Below are positions 48,128 to 57,650 of a stretch of 64,000 bases of DNA, piece after piece. The notes beneath the pieces are model-generated. The model worked only from the letters and a program-made list of their open reading frames with translations. It searched no databases and had not been told where the DNA came from. How positions within the stretch are numbered: the stretch's first letter is position 1; the number at the start of each line of letters is the position of its first letter. The position numbers were made by a program, and so were the translations under genes. This DNA comes from CAJINA01 sp964636125 (GTDB taxonomy: Bacteria; Desulfobacterota; Desulfobacteria; Desulfobacterales; CAJINA01): positions 12,450-76,449 of the forward strand of contig CAZWPX010000023.1 of the NCBI GenBank assembly GCA_964636125.1, written 5' to 3'.

Positions 48128-50116
48128 GTGATCCAGGTACCGAGCATAAGCTGGCGGATGCTTTCTCAGGAGCCCTCCCGGGTGGAAATTCCCCGAGGCC
48201 TGGACAGAGCGTGGCATCGGGCCGCCGGTGCCGCCGGGAGTGTTTCCCTTCGAACAAAAAGATTTATCCGCCGGGCGGAGGGTATCGTTTCCATGGACAA
48301 GCTCTTTGCGCACCTATCCGACAAAGAGTTGAGTAAAATAATCCCGCCCCTGCGGGATCGATTTCGCCTTGGCCGGGACACAGCCGAAGATCAAAACCGG
48401 GCCTTTGCCATCGTCCGGGAAGTCGCCGGGAGAACGATCGGCATGCGCCCCTTTACGGTCCAAGTGGCCTGCGGGCTGGCAATGGAATCCGGCTGCATTG
48501 CGGAAATGGCCACCGGTGAGGGGAAAACCCTGGCCGCAACCATGCCCGCCGTTCTGGCGGGCTGGCGCAACCGGGGATGCCACGTGGTGACGGCCAATGA
48601 ATACCTGGCCGCGCGGGATGCCGGTTGGATGGCGCCTGTTTACCGGTTCTGCGGATTGACGGTCGGATGGGTGGCAAACACCATGGGCCCGGAGCAACGG
48701 CGGCGGGCCTACGACGCTCACATCACTTACTGCACAAGCAAGGAGATCGCAGCCGATTTCCTGCGCGACCGTCTTACCCTGGGCCCCATCCGGGGACTTT
48801 CTGCAGCGCTTCTGGCGAAACTGGCCGGACGCGGCCCCGACCGGATCAACGGCCTGGTTCAAAGCAGCCTGGGGTGTGCCATTATAGACGAAGCCGACGC
48901 GGTGCTCGTGGACGAAGCGGTCACACCGCTGATCATTTCAGGTTCCGGGCAGAACCCGGACCATGCACAAGCCATTGCCGAAGCCGCTCGTCTGGCCGCG
49001 AAGCTTGCGCCGGAAAAGGACTACCGGGTAGATCGGCGATATCACGAAATCACCCTGACCGCAGCCGGAGAGGCCCGGATGGCCGGGATGGCCGAATCCC
49101 TTGGCGGCCTTTGGAGAATTTCCCGGCACCGTGAAGAACTCGTCGTTCAAGCGATCACTGCCCGGGAATTTTTTGTTCGGGACAAGCAGTATGTCGTCGA
49201 CAATCAGACGGTGGTCATCATCGATGAATTCTCAGGGCGGCTCATGCCCGACAGGACCTGGCGTGACGGTCTCCACCAGGCGATCGAGGCAAAAGAGGAT
49301 CTCGAGATTCATCTGCCCAGGGAAACCCTGGCCCGGATCAGCTTCCAGCGTTTTTTTCGTCTTTACGGGAAGCTGTCCGGAATGACGGGAACCGCGGCAG
49401 AGATTCGAAATGAATTCTGGCAAATTTACCGTCTTCCGGTGGTCGTCATCCCGCCCCGGCGCGCCTGTCAACGGTCCCTGCGACCGGATCGCATATTTTC
49501 AAATAAAGATGCGAAATGGAGGGCGGTCATCGATGAAATCCGCAGCGCGCACGAAATCGGGCGGCCGGTCCTGGTGGGGACCCGCAGCGTGGCAGCCAGC
49601 GAGTCTCTTGGCCGGCAGTTAACCGTCGAAAAGCTGGATCACGAGGTCCTCAATGCCGTCCGGCATGACGCCGAGGCGAGGATCATCGCCGACGCCGGCC
49701 GAAGCGGGCGCATTACCGTCGCCACGAACATGGCCGGGAGAGGAACCGATATCCGCCTGGGCCCCAATGTAGCCGAGCTGGGGGGACTGCATGTGGTCGC
49801 CACCGAGCTTCACGAAACCCGCCGGATCGACCGGCAATTATACGGCCGGTGCGCCCGCCAGGGCGATCCCGGCAGCGCCCGGGCTTTTGTGAGCCTGGAT
49901 GACGAATTGCTGCAGCAGCACGCACCTCCGGTCTGGAAAAAAACGGGGTCCGGCACTGGAGACGGAGGCCGGGAAATCACTTCTGTCTTTTCCCGCCGAC
50001 GGATCGAACGCGCTCAGCGCCGTGCTGAGCGGGCCGCTTTTCACCGGCGCAGGGAAGTGCTTCACACAGACCACTGGCTTGACGAACACCTGGGATTTGC
50101 GCTTAAAGAAATCTAG
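48128..50116 (+). CDS. SecA-like ATPase lacking the C-terminal SecA regions
   Basis: A 662-residue cytosolic DEAD-type ATPase of the SecA family. Walker A is ATGEGKT (Lys133), Walker B DEAD at 254-257, followed by the cross-linking-domain region (~265-420, VVIIDEFSGRLMPDRTW), then NBD2 with MTGTAAE and ATNMAGRGTDIRLG (~533-545). It ends soon after ELHETRRIDRQLYGRCARQG, with a short basic helix. The helical wing, scaffold end and SecB-binding zinc tail of housekeeping SecA (~850-900 residues) are missing. GTG 48128 follows AGGAGG at 48109 and the previous stop by 1 bp. Within this operon it probably powers export of the LEPR protein; no partner SecY2 is seen. Confidence 0.88.
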   Translation: MIQVPSISWRMLSQEPSRVEIPRGLDRAWHRAAGAAGSVSLRTKRFIRRAEGIVSMDKLFAHLSDKELSKIIPPLRDRFRLGRDTAEDQNRAFAIVREVAGRTIGMRPFTVQVACGLAMESGCIAEMATGEGKTLAATMPAVLAGWRNRGCHVVTANEYLAARDAGWMAPVYRFCGLTVGWVANTMGPEQRRRAYDAHITYCTSKEIAADFLRDRLTLGPIRGLSAALLAKLAGRGPDRINGLVQSSLGCAIIDEADAVLVDEAVTPLIISGSGQNPDHAQAIAEAARLAAKLAPEKDYRVDRRYHEITLTAAGEARMAGMAESLGGLWRISRHREELVVQAITAREFFVRDKQYVVDNQTVVIIDEFSGRLMPDRTWRDGLHQAIEAKEDLEIHLPRETLARISFQRFFRLYGKLSGMTGTAAEIRNEFWQIYRLPVVVIPPRRACQRSLRPDRIFSNKDAKWRAVIDEIRSAHEIGRPVLVGTRSVAASESLGRQLTVEKLDHEVLNAVRHDAEARIIADAGRSGRITVATNMAGRGTDIRLGPNVAELGGLHVVATELHETRRIDRQLYGRCARQGDPGSARAFVSLDDELLQQHAPPVWKKTGSGTGDGGREITSVFSRRRIERAQRRAERAAFHRRREVLHTDHWLDEHLGFALKEI

Positions 50117-50160
50117 ATTTTAAACACTCACTTTATGGCCCTATTGAAAGGTCGGAGATC

Positions 50161-52227
50161 ATGATTAAACGCTATGGTATATGGGTTGCCGCTGTTCTTT
50201 CGATTTTCATCACCATTTCCGTTGCCGGGGGGGAGACCTGCCAACCGATCCTGAACATCCTGAAAAGCCAGGAATGGAAGCATCGCGACACCAGGGGGGA
50301 GATCCATCTCGGCAAGGTCGCGACCCTGCTATATCCCGCCTATACGGTCGCAGCAACCGACCGTTACCGGCCGCTCCTCGAGCAGTTGTCCGCGGCCCTG
50401 AAAACGCCGGTCAGAAAAGAATACCGGGTCGTTTTGAAGGGATATACAGATTCCCTCGGTTCACTGGTGGTCAACCAGCGCATCTCCCTGGAACGCGCCC
50501 AGGACCTGAAAAAATTGCTGACATCGGATCCATCCATGGCCCTCGACGCCAAAAGAATCCAAGTAGAGGGCCTTGGGGAGGCCGACCCGGTGGCCTCCAA
50601 CCAGACGCTTGAGGGGCGGAACCAAAATCGCCGTGTTGAAATTCACATTTACGGCAATGTGGGAGAGGACGTACGAACGGTCGCTACGGCACCGCCCGCC
50701 CCCGTCCCTGTAGCCATGCAAAAGGGAAAACCGGTTATCGCAGGTGCTTTATCGGATAAATCTACGTTGCCGTTGTCAATACCGGGGGCACAGACACCAC
50801 CGGGGCCGGAGACCGTTCGCCTGTCCCTTTTCGATGCCATCCGCCATGGATTGGAAAAAAACCTGGAGATTCGGGTGGTCGCCTTTACCCCGCAGCAGGC
50901 GCAAGAGGGCATTGCGGATGCGGAATCAGTCTTTGATCCCGAAATTTTCACGGAGGGAACCTTCCAGCGGGATCCGAATCTGCAATCGAGCGTCACCCGG
51001 GTCGTCATGGAAGATGACAGCCTCCTTCAGACGGGAATTCGAAAGCCCCTTGGCACCGGCGGCAGCGTGTCCGGCGCCCTGGCAATGAATTACGGGAATC
51101 TGATCAACGCCGAGTTCGATCGAACCTACCGGTACACCTTCGCCCCGACCTTTGAAATCAGGCAACCGCTGCTGAAAAATATCGGCGGCCGGGAAGAAAA
51201 GGCCGCCATCAAGATCGCCAACCATCAAATGGGCATTTCCAAAGAGGCGTTTCGTCGGAAGGTAATCGACATTGCCACCCGGATCTCCAGAGCCTACTGG
51301 CGGCTCTACCTGCACCGGGACTATGTGTTGATCGACCGGCAGAATTTCGAAATGGCCGAGGAGGTCTACCGCCGGGAAACCGTCCGGGTCAAAGAAGGCC
51401 TTTCGCAACAGCTTGATGTCGCGCGGGCCCGAAGCAATGCCGAAAGCCGGCGGGGAAACCTGATTAAATCGAAAGAGCGGTTAAAGGTGGGCACGGACCA
51501 GTTAAAGCTCTTGATCAACTGGTCGAATCTGAACATCGACTCGCAGGTAAATATCTTACCCATCGATGAACCGAGCGCAGAGCCCCTTGATGTGAGCGAA
51601 GAAGAAGTCGTTGAAAAAGCGTTCCAGCATCGCCCGGAACTGTTGCAGGCCAAACAGCGGGTGAGTATCAGTAAGGTCGAAGAAGACCTTTCGCAGCATC
51701 TGAAACTGCCGACCCTGGATGTATTCGGGCGGTATGCCGTCAGCGGGTACGGCAGGGAGTTCTCGGACGCGGTTGACGATACGTCCGTCAACGATGAAGA
51801 TGCCTGGGCCGCCGGCCTGAACTTTGAATATCCGATCGGCAATCGATCGGTAGTGGCCAAGGCCCGCATGAAAACGCTCGCGCGCCGTCAGTCGGAAGAA
51901 CAGGTCGCCCGCCTGCGAAACCAGATCAAACAGGAAATCAAGGAGGTGCTCTCTGCGATTGTTTATGCCAAAGGTAGAATCGAGTCCACTCAAATAGCGA
52001 TGGAATCCGCCCGGAGTGTGGTCGAAGGTGAATTCGTACGGTTCGAAATCGGTCAGACGACCAATGTGGAACTTCTGCGGGCGCAGGACTCGCTGGCCGC
52101 CACCAGCCGCAGTTTCATACAAGCGATTGTGGATTACAATATTGCACTGGCCGAACTGAAAAGGGTCAAGGGCGAGCTGCACGAGGGGTTGTCGATCGAT
52201 GAACTCGAAAAGCAAGCCGGAAACTGA
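50161..52227 (+). CDS. OmpA-domain/TolC-family outer-membrane channel fusion
   Basis: A 688-residue exported protein. Signal peptide ~1-22 (AAVLSIFITISVAGG). Residues ~85-165 form an OmpA-type peptidoglycan-binding domain (VVLKGYTDSLGSLVVNQRIS, ISLERAQDLKKLL, NRRVEIHIYG). From ~210 come two TolC/OEP repeats with long helices (QPLLKNIGGREEKAAIKIAN, RETVRVKEGLSQQLDVARAR, RFEIGQTTNVELLRAQDSLA). It would be the trans-envelope exit duct, held to peptidoglycan by its own OmpA domain, an uncommon fusion. It closes the export operon; the 52228-52482 gap after it has no gene. Confidence 0.9.
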   Translation: MIKRYGIWVAAVLSIFITISVAGGETCQPILNILKSQEWKHRDTRGEIHLGKVATLLYPAYTVAATDRYRPLLEQLSAALKTPVRKEYRVVLKGYTDSLGSLVVNQRISLERAQDLKKLLTSDPSMALDAKRIQVEGLGEADPVASNQTLEGRNQNRRVEIHIYGNVGEDVRTVATAPPAPVPVAMQKGKPVIAGALSDKSTLPLSIPGAQTPPGPETVRLSLFDAIRHGLEKNLEIRVVAFTPQQAQEGIADAESVFDPEIFTEGTFQRDPNLQSSVTRVVMEDDSLLQTGIRKPLGTGGSVSGALAMNYGNLINAEFDRTYRYTFAPTFEIRQPLLKNIGGREEKAAIKIANHQMGISKEAFRRKVIDIATRISRAYWRLYLHRDYVLIDRQNFEMAEEVYRRETVRVKEGLSQQLDVARARSNAESRRGNLIKSKERLKVGTDQLKLLINWSNLNIDSQVNILPIDEPSAEPLDVSEEEVVEKAFQHRPELLQAKQRVSISKVEEDLSQHLKLPTLDVFGRYAVSGYGREFSDAVDDTSVNDEDAWAAGLNFEYPIGNRSVVAKARMKTLARRQSEEQVARLRNQIKQEIKEVLSAIVYAKGRIESTQIAMESARSVVEGEFVRFEIGQTTNVELLRAQDSLAATSRSFIQAIVDYNIALAELKRVKGELHEGLSIDELEKQAGN

Positions 52228-52482
52228 GGGTTGGCTATCCTTGTACGGAAAAGCTTCTTGATCATTGGATTATCGCAGTAATCTTTTCGCCGGCTGAGAC
52301 CGAATCTTGTGTTTTTCCATAAACCTGCTATTCTTAACGGGTCCAGTTCATAAATGGCCCATGCCAATCTGATCGGCCGCATTAAACTCGATCAAACGTT
52401 GCCATTTTTGGATGCGCACGGCCTGAATACTTAAACAACTCCCCAACACTTAACAGTATCCGTACACAGGTCCCGGCCGCAA

Positions 52483-54025
52483 ATGGTTGAAGATAGCTCC
52501 TACATCTATTTTTTCCCTTTTATCTTCGCAGCCCTGTGCATTTTTGTTGTATCACAATATACTTTGGCGCGCCACAAAGCCCGGGGGGCCTGGTATCTCT
52601 TTTTCGCCTGCCTGGCCGCCTCATTCTGGTCCGCCAGCGAAGGCATGCTGTACCTCGACTTCAGCCTCGAAAGTAAAATCTGGTTAACCAAATGCCAGTT
52701 TTTCGGGATTGCCCCTATTCTCCCGCTGCTCCTCCTGTTTGTACTGGCTATTTTTGAGAAACGGGTAAGAAAGTTTGACGCTCTGCGGGGTATTTTCATC
52801 GCTATCATGGCGTTGATTTTTATCCTGGTCTGGACAAATCCGCTTCACAATCAAATGTACACCGGCTACTACAGCATAGAATCCAGCGCCATTCAAATGC
52901 TCGGACTGAACCATGGCCTGCTGTGGTGGCTTGTTCTTGCGTACCACTATGCCCTTGTAGCGGTCATCAGCGTCATGCTCATAAAATACGCTTACATCCG
53001 AACCGGATTCGAGCGTTCCCAGGCGCTGGTCATCCTGGTCGCTGTTGCTTCCGTCTGGATCGCAAACGCCATTTACATAACCGGTCACAGTCCGGTTCCG
53101 AATATGGATATCAGCCCGATCGCCTTTTCACTGGTCGCCGGTTCTATGGCCTGGGGATTTTTCCGGCATAATTTGCTGGACATACTCCCGGTTGCCAAAA
53201 CCGAAGTCTTTAAAGGCATGGATGACGCCGTGCTGGTTTTTGATGAAAACAATCGGCTTGTCGATTTCAATACCGCGGCGGAGGCGATCATCAAAACAAA
53301 AGTCTCTGAAATCAGATCCGGGCAAACACAAAAAATATTCGCCCAATACCCGGTACTGAAAAATATCCTTGAGAACAGGCGGCACAGTGAAGTGACCATT
53401 CGCGTTGATGGTCAGCGCACCATTTATGATGTACGTGTCTCCAAACTGGTCGGTCGCCATCGGCAAACCATAGGGCGCATCATGGCCCTGCGCGATGTTA
53501 CCGCTCGCAAACGTGCTGTCGAGGCCATCCTGGAAAGTGAAGAAAAATACAAATTCCTGGCCGAGAATATGGGAGACATCGTGTGGACACTGGATACTGC
53601 CTTCCAGATCACCTACTTAAGCCCTTCAATTGAGAAAGTATTAGGCTATACACCTGCAGAGTATAAGACGTTAAAACTGGAAAAGATGATGCCCCCGGAA
53701 TCTATAGAAAATATAAAGCGGCTTTACCGGGAAGAGCTGCAGCCGAATGACCCGGAAAACAGCGCTTCAGATCAGCCACATACAGTGGAGGTAGAATATT
53801 ATCATCAAAATGGCACTGTCGTATGGCTGGAAAACAAGGTCCAAGCCCTTAAGGGTGCAACCGGCCAAACTTTGGGTCTTTACGGGGTTTCACGCGATAT
53901 CACCAAACGCAAGCAGGCCGAGGAAGATACCATCCGGGCAAATATGTCGTAGGAGCGAACATTTAACGCAGTACCTGACCTGATCGCCATTCTGGACACA
54001 CAGCACCGGATCATCAAATTTTTAA
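52483..54025 (+). pseudogene. 7TM-PAS sensor truncated by a nonsense codon and deletion
   Basis: The intact reading frame (52483-53952, 489 codons) has seven membrane helices of the histidine-kinase N-terminal 7TM type (~5-230), a PAS domain (~245-345) and a second PAS (~350-480) ending ISRD-like (GVSRDITKRKQAEEDTIRAN). A TAG at 53950-53952 then interrupts. The same frame resumes ERTFNAVPDLIAILDTQHRI, the start of a third PAS, and breaks off at ~54025. No kinase or output domain remains. A membrane PAS protein may still be made, but the original sensor kinase is lost. The rest of the gap to 54259 carries a sigma-54 promoter. Confidence 0.75.
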
Positions 54026-54148
54026 GATCACCGAATCGACATGATAGCAACCATCACTATTTGATGCTGCCGCACTATCCTCCATCCAGCGCCACACCTA
54101 TCCATCTGTTTCTACACACACCTTTTAAATATTTAACATGCATGCAGA

Positions 54149-54164
54149 TGGCACGTATTTTGCA
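54149..54164 (+). promoter_or_regulatory. sigma-54 promoter of the second GAF hybrid kinase
   Basis: TGGCACG-TATT-TTGCA matches the RpoN consensus at every conserved position, with the required 10-bp GG-GC interval. The predicted start is ~54176, giving an ~85-nt leader to ATG 54260. It is the best of the three sigma-54 sites in the window. Confidence 0.75.
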
Positions 54165-54259
54165 GCATCTTATTATGCGCAGTATCGTGTCTTGAGAATT
54201 TAAGGCCTAATAAAAAACAAATGACGGTTGGCTTAGCCGCCTTCAACTTGGGAATTACC

Positions 54260-55990
54260 ATGAAAAATAGCGCGCCGGCAAAGAGGCCCAACGAACATAG
54301 TGCCGCGTTTAAGCGCGAGGAACTCTATCTCGTAATGAAAAATGAACTGTTGTCGCTGCACGCCTCCCTGGAACTTTATGACGTTCTTAGCAGGATTCTG
54401 CAAGATGCAACCAGAATTGCAAAATCTGAAGCAACCTCCCTGCTGCTTGTTGATGAAAATACGGGAGACCTTGTTTTCACTATTCCCACCGGACCGGCAG
54501 CCGCCACGCTGACGGATTTGCGTATAAAAAAGGGCATGGGAATTGCCGGATGGGTAGCCGAAAATGGAAAACCGCTACTGGTGCCGGACGTAACCGGCGA
54601 ACCACGTTTTAATCGGAACATGGACAAGCTGACCGGTTTTAAAACCCGGTCCTTACTCGCAGTCCCGCTTCAGGTGAACGGTAAGGTTATCGGTGTACTC
54701 GAAGCGGCAAATAAACAAGAGGGTCTGACCTTCACCAAGGACGACGTCCTGCTCTTCACCATCTTCTCAGACCACGCCGCCTTTGCCATAGAGAATGCGC
54801 GATTGCACCAGGCACTGAAAACCCAGGCAAAGGCGACCGCCCGCAAACAGGTTAACATTGTCAATGCAGAGAAAGACCGCTCCCTGGAACGGCTTTCGGC
54901 TGGTATTGCCCATGATTTTAAGAATATTATCAATACGATTACCGGATTTGCTGAAATTGTGATGCTTGATCTCCAAGACAATCAAGTCCGCGATGATATC
55001 AGTGAAATCCTAAAGGCGAGTGATAGTGCCATGGATCTTGTTGACCAGATACTGACCTTTACCCACCAGGGCAGGCAGAAAAAAACCTCGCTCAGCAGTC
55101 AAAAAATCCTCAAACAAGCCATTAAACTGTTTCGTATTTTCCTACCGGAGACAGTTGCCATCCGCGGCAATCTTGAGTTTCAAGAATGCCTGATTCATGC
55201 CGACCCCAGACAGATTCATCAGGTCTTTACAAAACTGATGAAAAACGCCCGGGATGCCATTGGAAATAAAGATGGCGTTCTGAATGTCGAATCCAGTTTG
55301 GTTGAATTGAGCAGAGATCAGGTTCTGGTTTACCCTGGATTGGAGCCGGGATGGTTTATAAAAATCAGTATCTCCGACAACGGTTGCGGTATGGATCAGG
55401 AAACATTAAAAAAAATATTTGATCCTTATTTTACAACCAAATCCGGCGGTTTCGGCACGGGTATGAGCCTGTCCACTGTGCGCAGCATTGTAAAAGATCA
55501 CGGTGGCGCTATTTCCATTTCAAGTGTGCCTGGTGAGGGCACTTGGGTTGAAATCCTGTTCCCCAAGATTATCGCCCGGATAGACTCGGATCACCTAACA
55601 ATTGAACAACTGCCCAAGGGAAGTGAGAGTGTCCTGGTCGTGGATGACGATCAGACCGTAGCACTGACCCTTTGCAAAATGCTTAATTTACTGGGGTACC
55701 AGACTACCAGGGTCAATAGCTCTGAAGAGGCCCTCACAATTTACCGCAATGATCCGGACAGTATAGATCTGCTGATCACAGACTGGGCCATGCCGGGCCT
55801 CACTGGAGATCGGCTGGCTGAAAAAATAATTGGAATCCGACCGGATGCGAGGGTAATCATCTATTCCGCCTTCAGCGGTGAACTTGACAGGGTTAAATTT
55901 CGGGCAGATGGAATCAGCGACACTCTGGAAAAACCAATTTCTCTGGATAAACTGGCCAGTACGGTCCGTATTGTTCTGGACAAATCCTAA
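54260..55990 (+). CDS. GAF-domain hybrid histidine kinase with receiver (paralogue of 29824)
   Basis: A 576-residue soluble hybrid kinase. Order: GAF (~30-180), HisKA with His218 (SAGIAHDFKNIINTITGF), HATPase_c (NARDAI, DNGCGMD, GTGMSLSTV), REC with Asp508 (TDWAMPGLTGDRLAE) and Lys in EKP. It is colinear with the 29824 protein throughout, so the two arose by duplication. ATG 54260 follows a weak CTTGGGA; ATG 54221 would add 13 residues without a ribosome site. Expression is likely sigma-54 dependent. Partner unknown. Confidence 0.88.
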   Translation: MKNSAPAKRPNEHSAAFKREELYLVMKNELLSLHASLELYDVLSRILQDATRIAKSEATSLLLVDENTGDLVFTIPTGPAAATLTDLRIKKGMGIAGWVAENGKPLLVPDVTGEPRFNRNMDKLTGFKTRSLLAVPLQVNGKVIGVLEAANKQEGLTFTKDDVLLFTIFSDHAAFAIENARLHQALKTQAKATARKQVNIVNAEKDRSLERLSAGIAHDFKNIINTITGFAEIVMLDLQDNQVRDDISEILKASDSAMDLVDQILTFTHQGRQKKTSLSSQKILKQAIKLFRIFLPETVAIRGNLEFQECLIHADPRQIHQVFTKLMKNARDAIGNKDGVLNVESSLVELSRDQVLVYPGLEPGWFIKISISDNGCGMDQETLKKIFDPYFTTKSGGFGTGMSLSTVRSIVKDHGGAISISSVPGEGTWVEILFPKIIARIDSDHLTIEQLPKGSESVLVVDDDQTVALTLCKMLNLLGYQTTRVNSSEEALTIYRNDPDSIDLLITDWAMPGLTGDRLAEKIIGIRPDARVIIYSAFSGELDRVKFRADGISDTLEKPISLDKLASTVRIVLDKS

Positions 55991-56400
55991 ATTTCTGGAC
56001 CGGTTAAAAAACCTCGATTTTTCGCCCTGGTGCCAGGGGCACATAACGACCGTTATCGGTTGCAATGCCGAGCGTGGAACAGAGGTAATCCAGGCGTTCA
56101 ACCCTTCCGGGTGTGGAGGGCCGGCACCATTCACCTGCCTGGGGGCCAAACGTTTCCTCTGCCTTTCCCACAACAACCATGGATATTGTCCTCTCTCCAT
56201 CCCTTGCAAGAACAAACAGGCCGTTCAGGGGGGTGTTTTGTTATCAGCGGTCTGCAAACTTGCTTAAATTGAATATTTCGCAATATTTTGCTATGAGTGA
56301 CATGTCAGCTTTGTGGCAGGATGGAAACGACCAGAAAAAACCCTGAATTCGACGGACAGATTCAATATCAGTATAAATCATTCAAAAAGGAGATTGGAAA
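55991..56400. other. intergenic region without recognised genes
   Basis: This 410-bp stretch has only short overlapping frames with no family resemblance or ribosome sites. Just before the next gene, AAGGAGA (56387-56393) is the ribosome site for ATG 56401. No promoter is recognised with confidence. Confidence 0.5.
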
Positions 56401-57369
56401 ATGGCGACAAGCGACACAGCAAACGAAAAACCCCTCTGGTTGTCTATTGAGGAGAATATCCTTGCGCTCGATTCTCAGGACCTCGCAGGGGAAAAAATGG
56501 AAGCATCGGTTCAAAAGGTTGCCGGTGACCTCGACAAGGCCGGTTACAATGTCTCGCGCCATGGGGGTAATATGATTGAATTGAGATGGGCCCTGAATGC
56601 AGCTAAAAAAGCAGGTCACCCTCTTTTGAAGGATCTGAACGCTGCGCTCGCGGCACTGACCCTGGAAGATGCAGCTGCCCCCTATGCGGCCACGAACAAA
56701 ATAATCCAGGATCTTGGCGAGACGTGGTCGGCTCTTAAAAAAGCCAATAAACGGCCGGATGTCATCGGATTCGTAGAGGACACCAGGCTCGATCTGCTCA
56801 CCGCCAAGGCGCAAGAAATGCAAGGCGATGAAGGCATTCGGTATCTGATTGGGGAAAAAGTGGCCACCGAAGAGATCACCAGCCGGTTGGAAATAACCCA
56901 GGAGAAGCTGGACGAGGTAAACGCCCAGATAGCAGCGGAGCTGGCAGAGAGAGCCAGGGTCGTTTCACTGCTTGAAAAGGTTGAGGGCAAACCCGATATA
57001 GAACGGATCAAACACCTGTTTGAGAATAACGTCTCGGAGGAGTTGATCATCGAGATTGCCAAAGTCGACCAGGCCGCACTCGATGAAACCAAGGCAGCCA
57101 TGGAAGCGGAATTGGAGGAGAAAAAGAGGTTAGCAGAAGAGGAAGCCGCGCGGAAGCAGGCAGAGGCGGAAGGCCCTTCACTGGATAATATTGCGCCGGA
57201 TGAGATGATCGATCATATCGATGCCATCCGTGAAATTATGGAGTTCAGCGATGTGGAAAAAGAAATCAGAACGATGTGCGAACAGAGTTCGATCCCGAAA
57301 TGCATAGTGGACATTGCTGTTTCCGAACCGGACAAACTGGATGAACTTGAGAAGAAAGCAGAAGGCTAA
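56401..57369 (+). CDS. uncharacterised acidic coiled-coil protein
   Basis: A 322-residue acidic, mostly helical cytosolic protein with no signal peptide or membrane helix. Residues ~150-255 are a long charged coiled coil (LEITQEKLDEVNAQIAAELA; AAMEAELEEKKRLAEEEAAR). Flanking helical segments share a pattern ending in short XXIxEIAxxD motifs. AAGGAGA lies 7 bases before the ATG, and a strong hairpin follows the stop, so it is a single-gene transcript. No family recognised. Confidence 0.8.
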   Translation: MATSDTANEKPLWLSIEENILALDSQDLAGEKMEASVQKVAGDLDKAGYNVSRHGGNMIELRWALNAAKKAGHPLLKDLNAALAALTLEDAAAPYAATNKIIQDLGETWSALKKANKRPDVIGFVEDTRLDLLTAKAQEMQGDEGIRYLIGEKVATEEITSRLEITQEKLDEVNAQIAAELAERARVVSLLEKVEGKPDIERIKHLFENNVSEELIIEIAKVDQAALDETKAAMEAELEEKKRLAEEEAARKQAEAEGPSLDNIAPDEMIDHIDAIREIMEFSDVEKEIRTMCEQSSIPKCIVDIAVSEPDKLDELEKKAEG

Positions 57370-57400
57370 CCGGTAGTTGTGTAAACTCGTCTGGTCTTTA

Positions 57401-57432
57401 AGGGGCTAACTGAATTCAGTTAGCCTCTTAAT
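57401..57432 (+). terminator. terminator of the coiled-coil gene
   Basis: A near-perfect hairpin built on GGCTAACTGAATTCAGTTAGCC (arms of 11-13 bp) followed by TCTTAATAT, 31 bp after the stop. An intrinsic terminator, possibly acting in both directions. Confidence 0.75.
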
Positions 57433-57462
57433 ATATTAAACCGGTGGAAAAATACCTCGCGT

Positions 57463-57574
57463 TTGTCATTCCGGCGAAAGCCGGGCACGCAGTGAAGCTA
57501 AAGCGCTATCCAGCGGTATTTCTGGATGCCGGTCGAAAATCCCAACTTAAACGGGGATCAAGTCCGGCATGAGG
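57463..57574. repeat. dispersed GTCATTCCGGC-type repeat, copy 2
   Basis: Begins GTCATTCCGGCGAAAGCCGG, contains ATCCAGCGGTATTTCTGGAT and ends GATCAAGTCCGGCATGA. It is related to 28992-29056 but carries an ~45-bp longer middle, so it may be two nested units. It lies between the coiled-coil gene and the convergent AsmA-family gene. Confidence 0.7.
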
Positions 57575-57650
57575 ATAAGTCTTACAGCTACAACCGCCGA
57601 ACTTGCGAGAAAGGCAATACCATTCAAGTGCCGTAAGATTGTAAAACGCG

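Noticed and set aside
46459..48147. 562-codon minus-strand frame opposite the M50-HlyD gene
   Set aside because: Antisense shadow in GC-rich coding DNA; the plus-strand frame has zinc-protease motifs in order.
43195..52227. Classical type I secretion system
   Set aside because: Adaptor and TolC proteins are present, but no ABC transporter ATPase/permease is encoded; the only ATPase is SecA-like.
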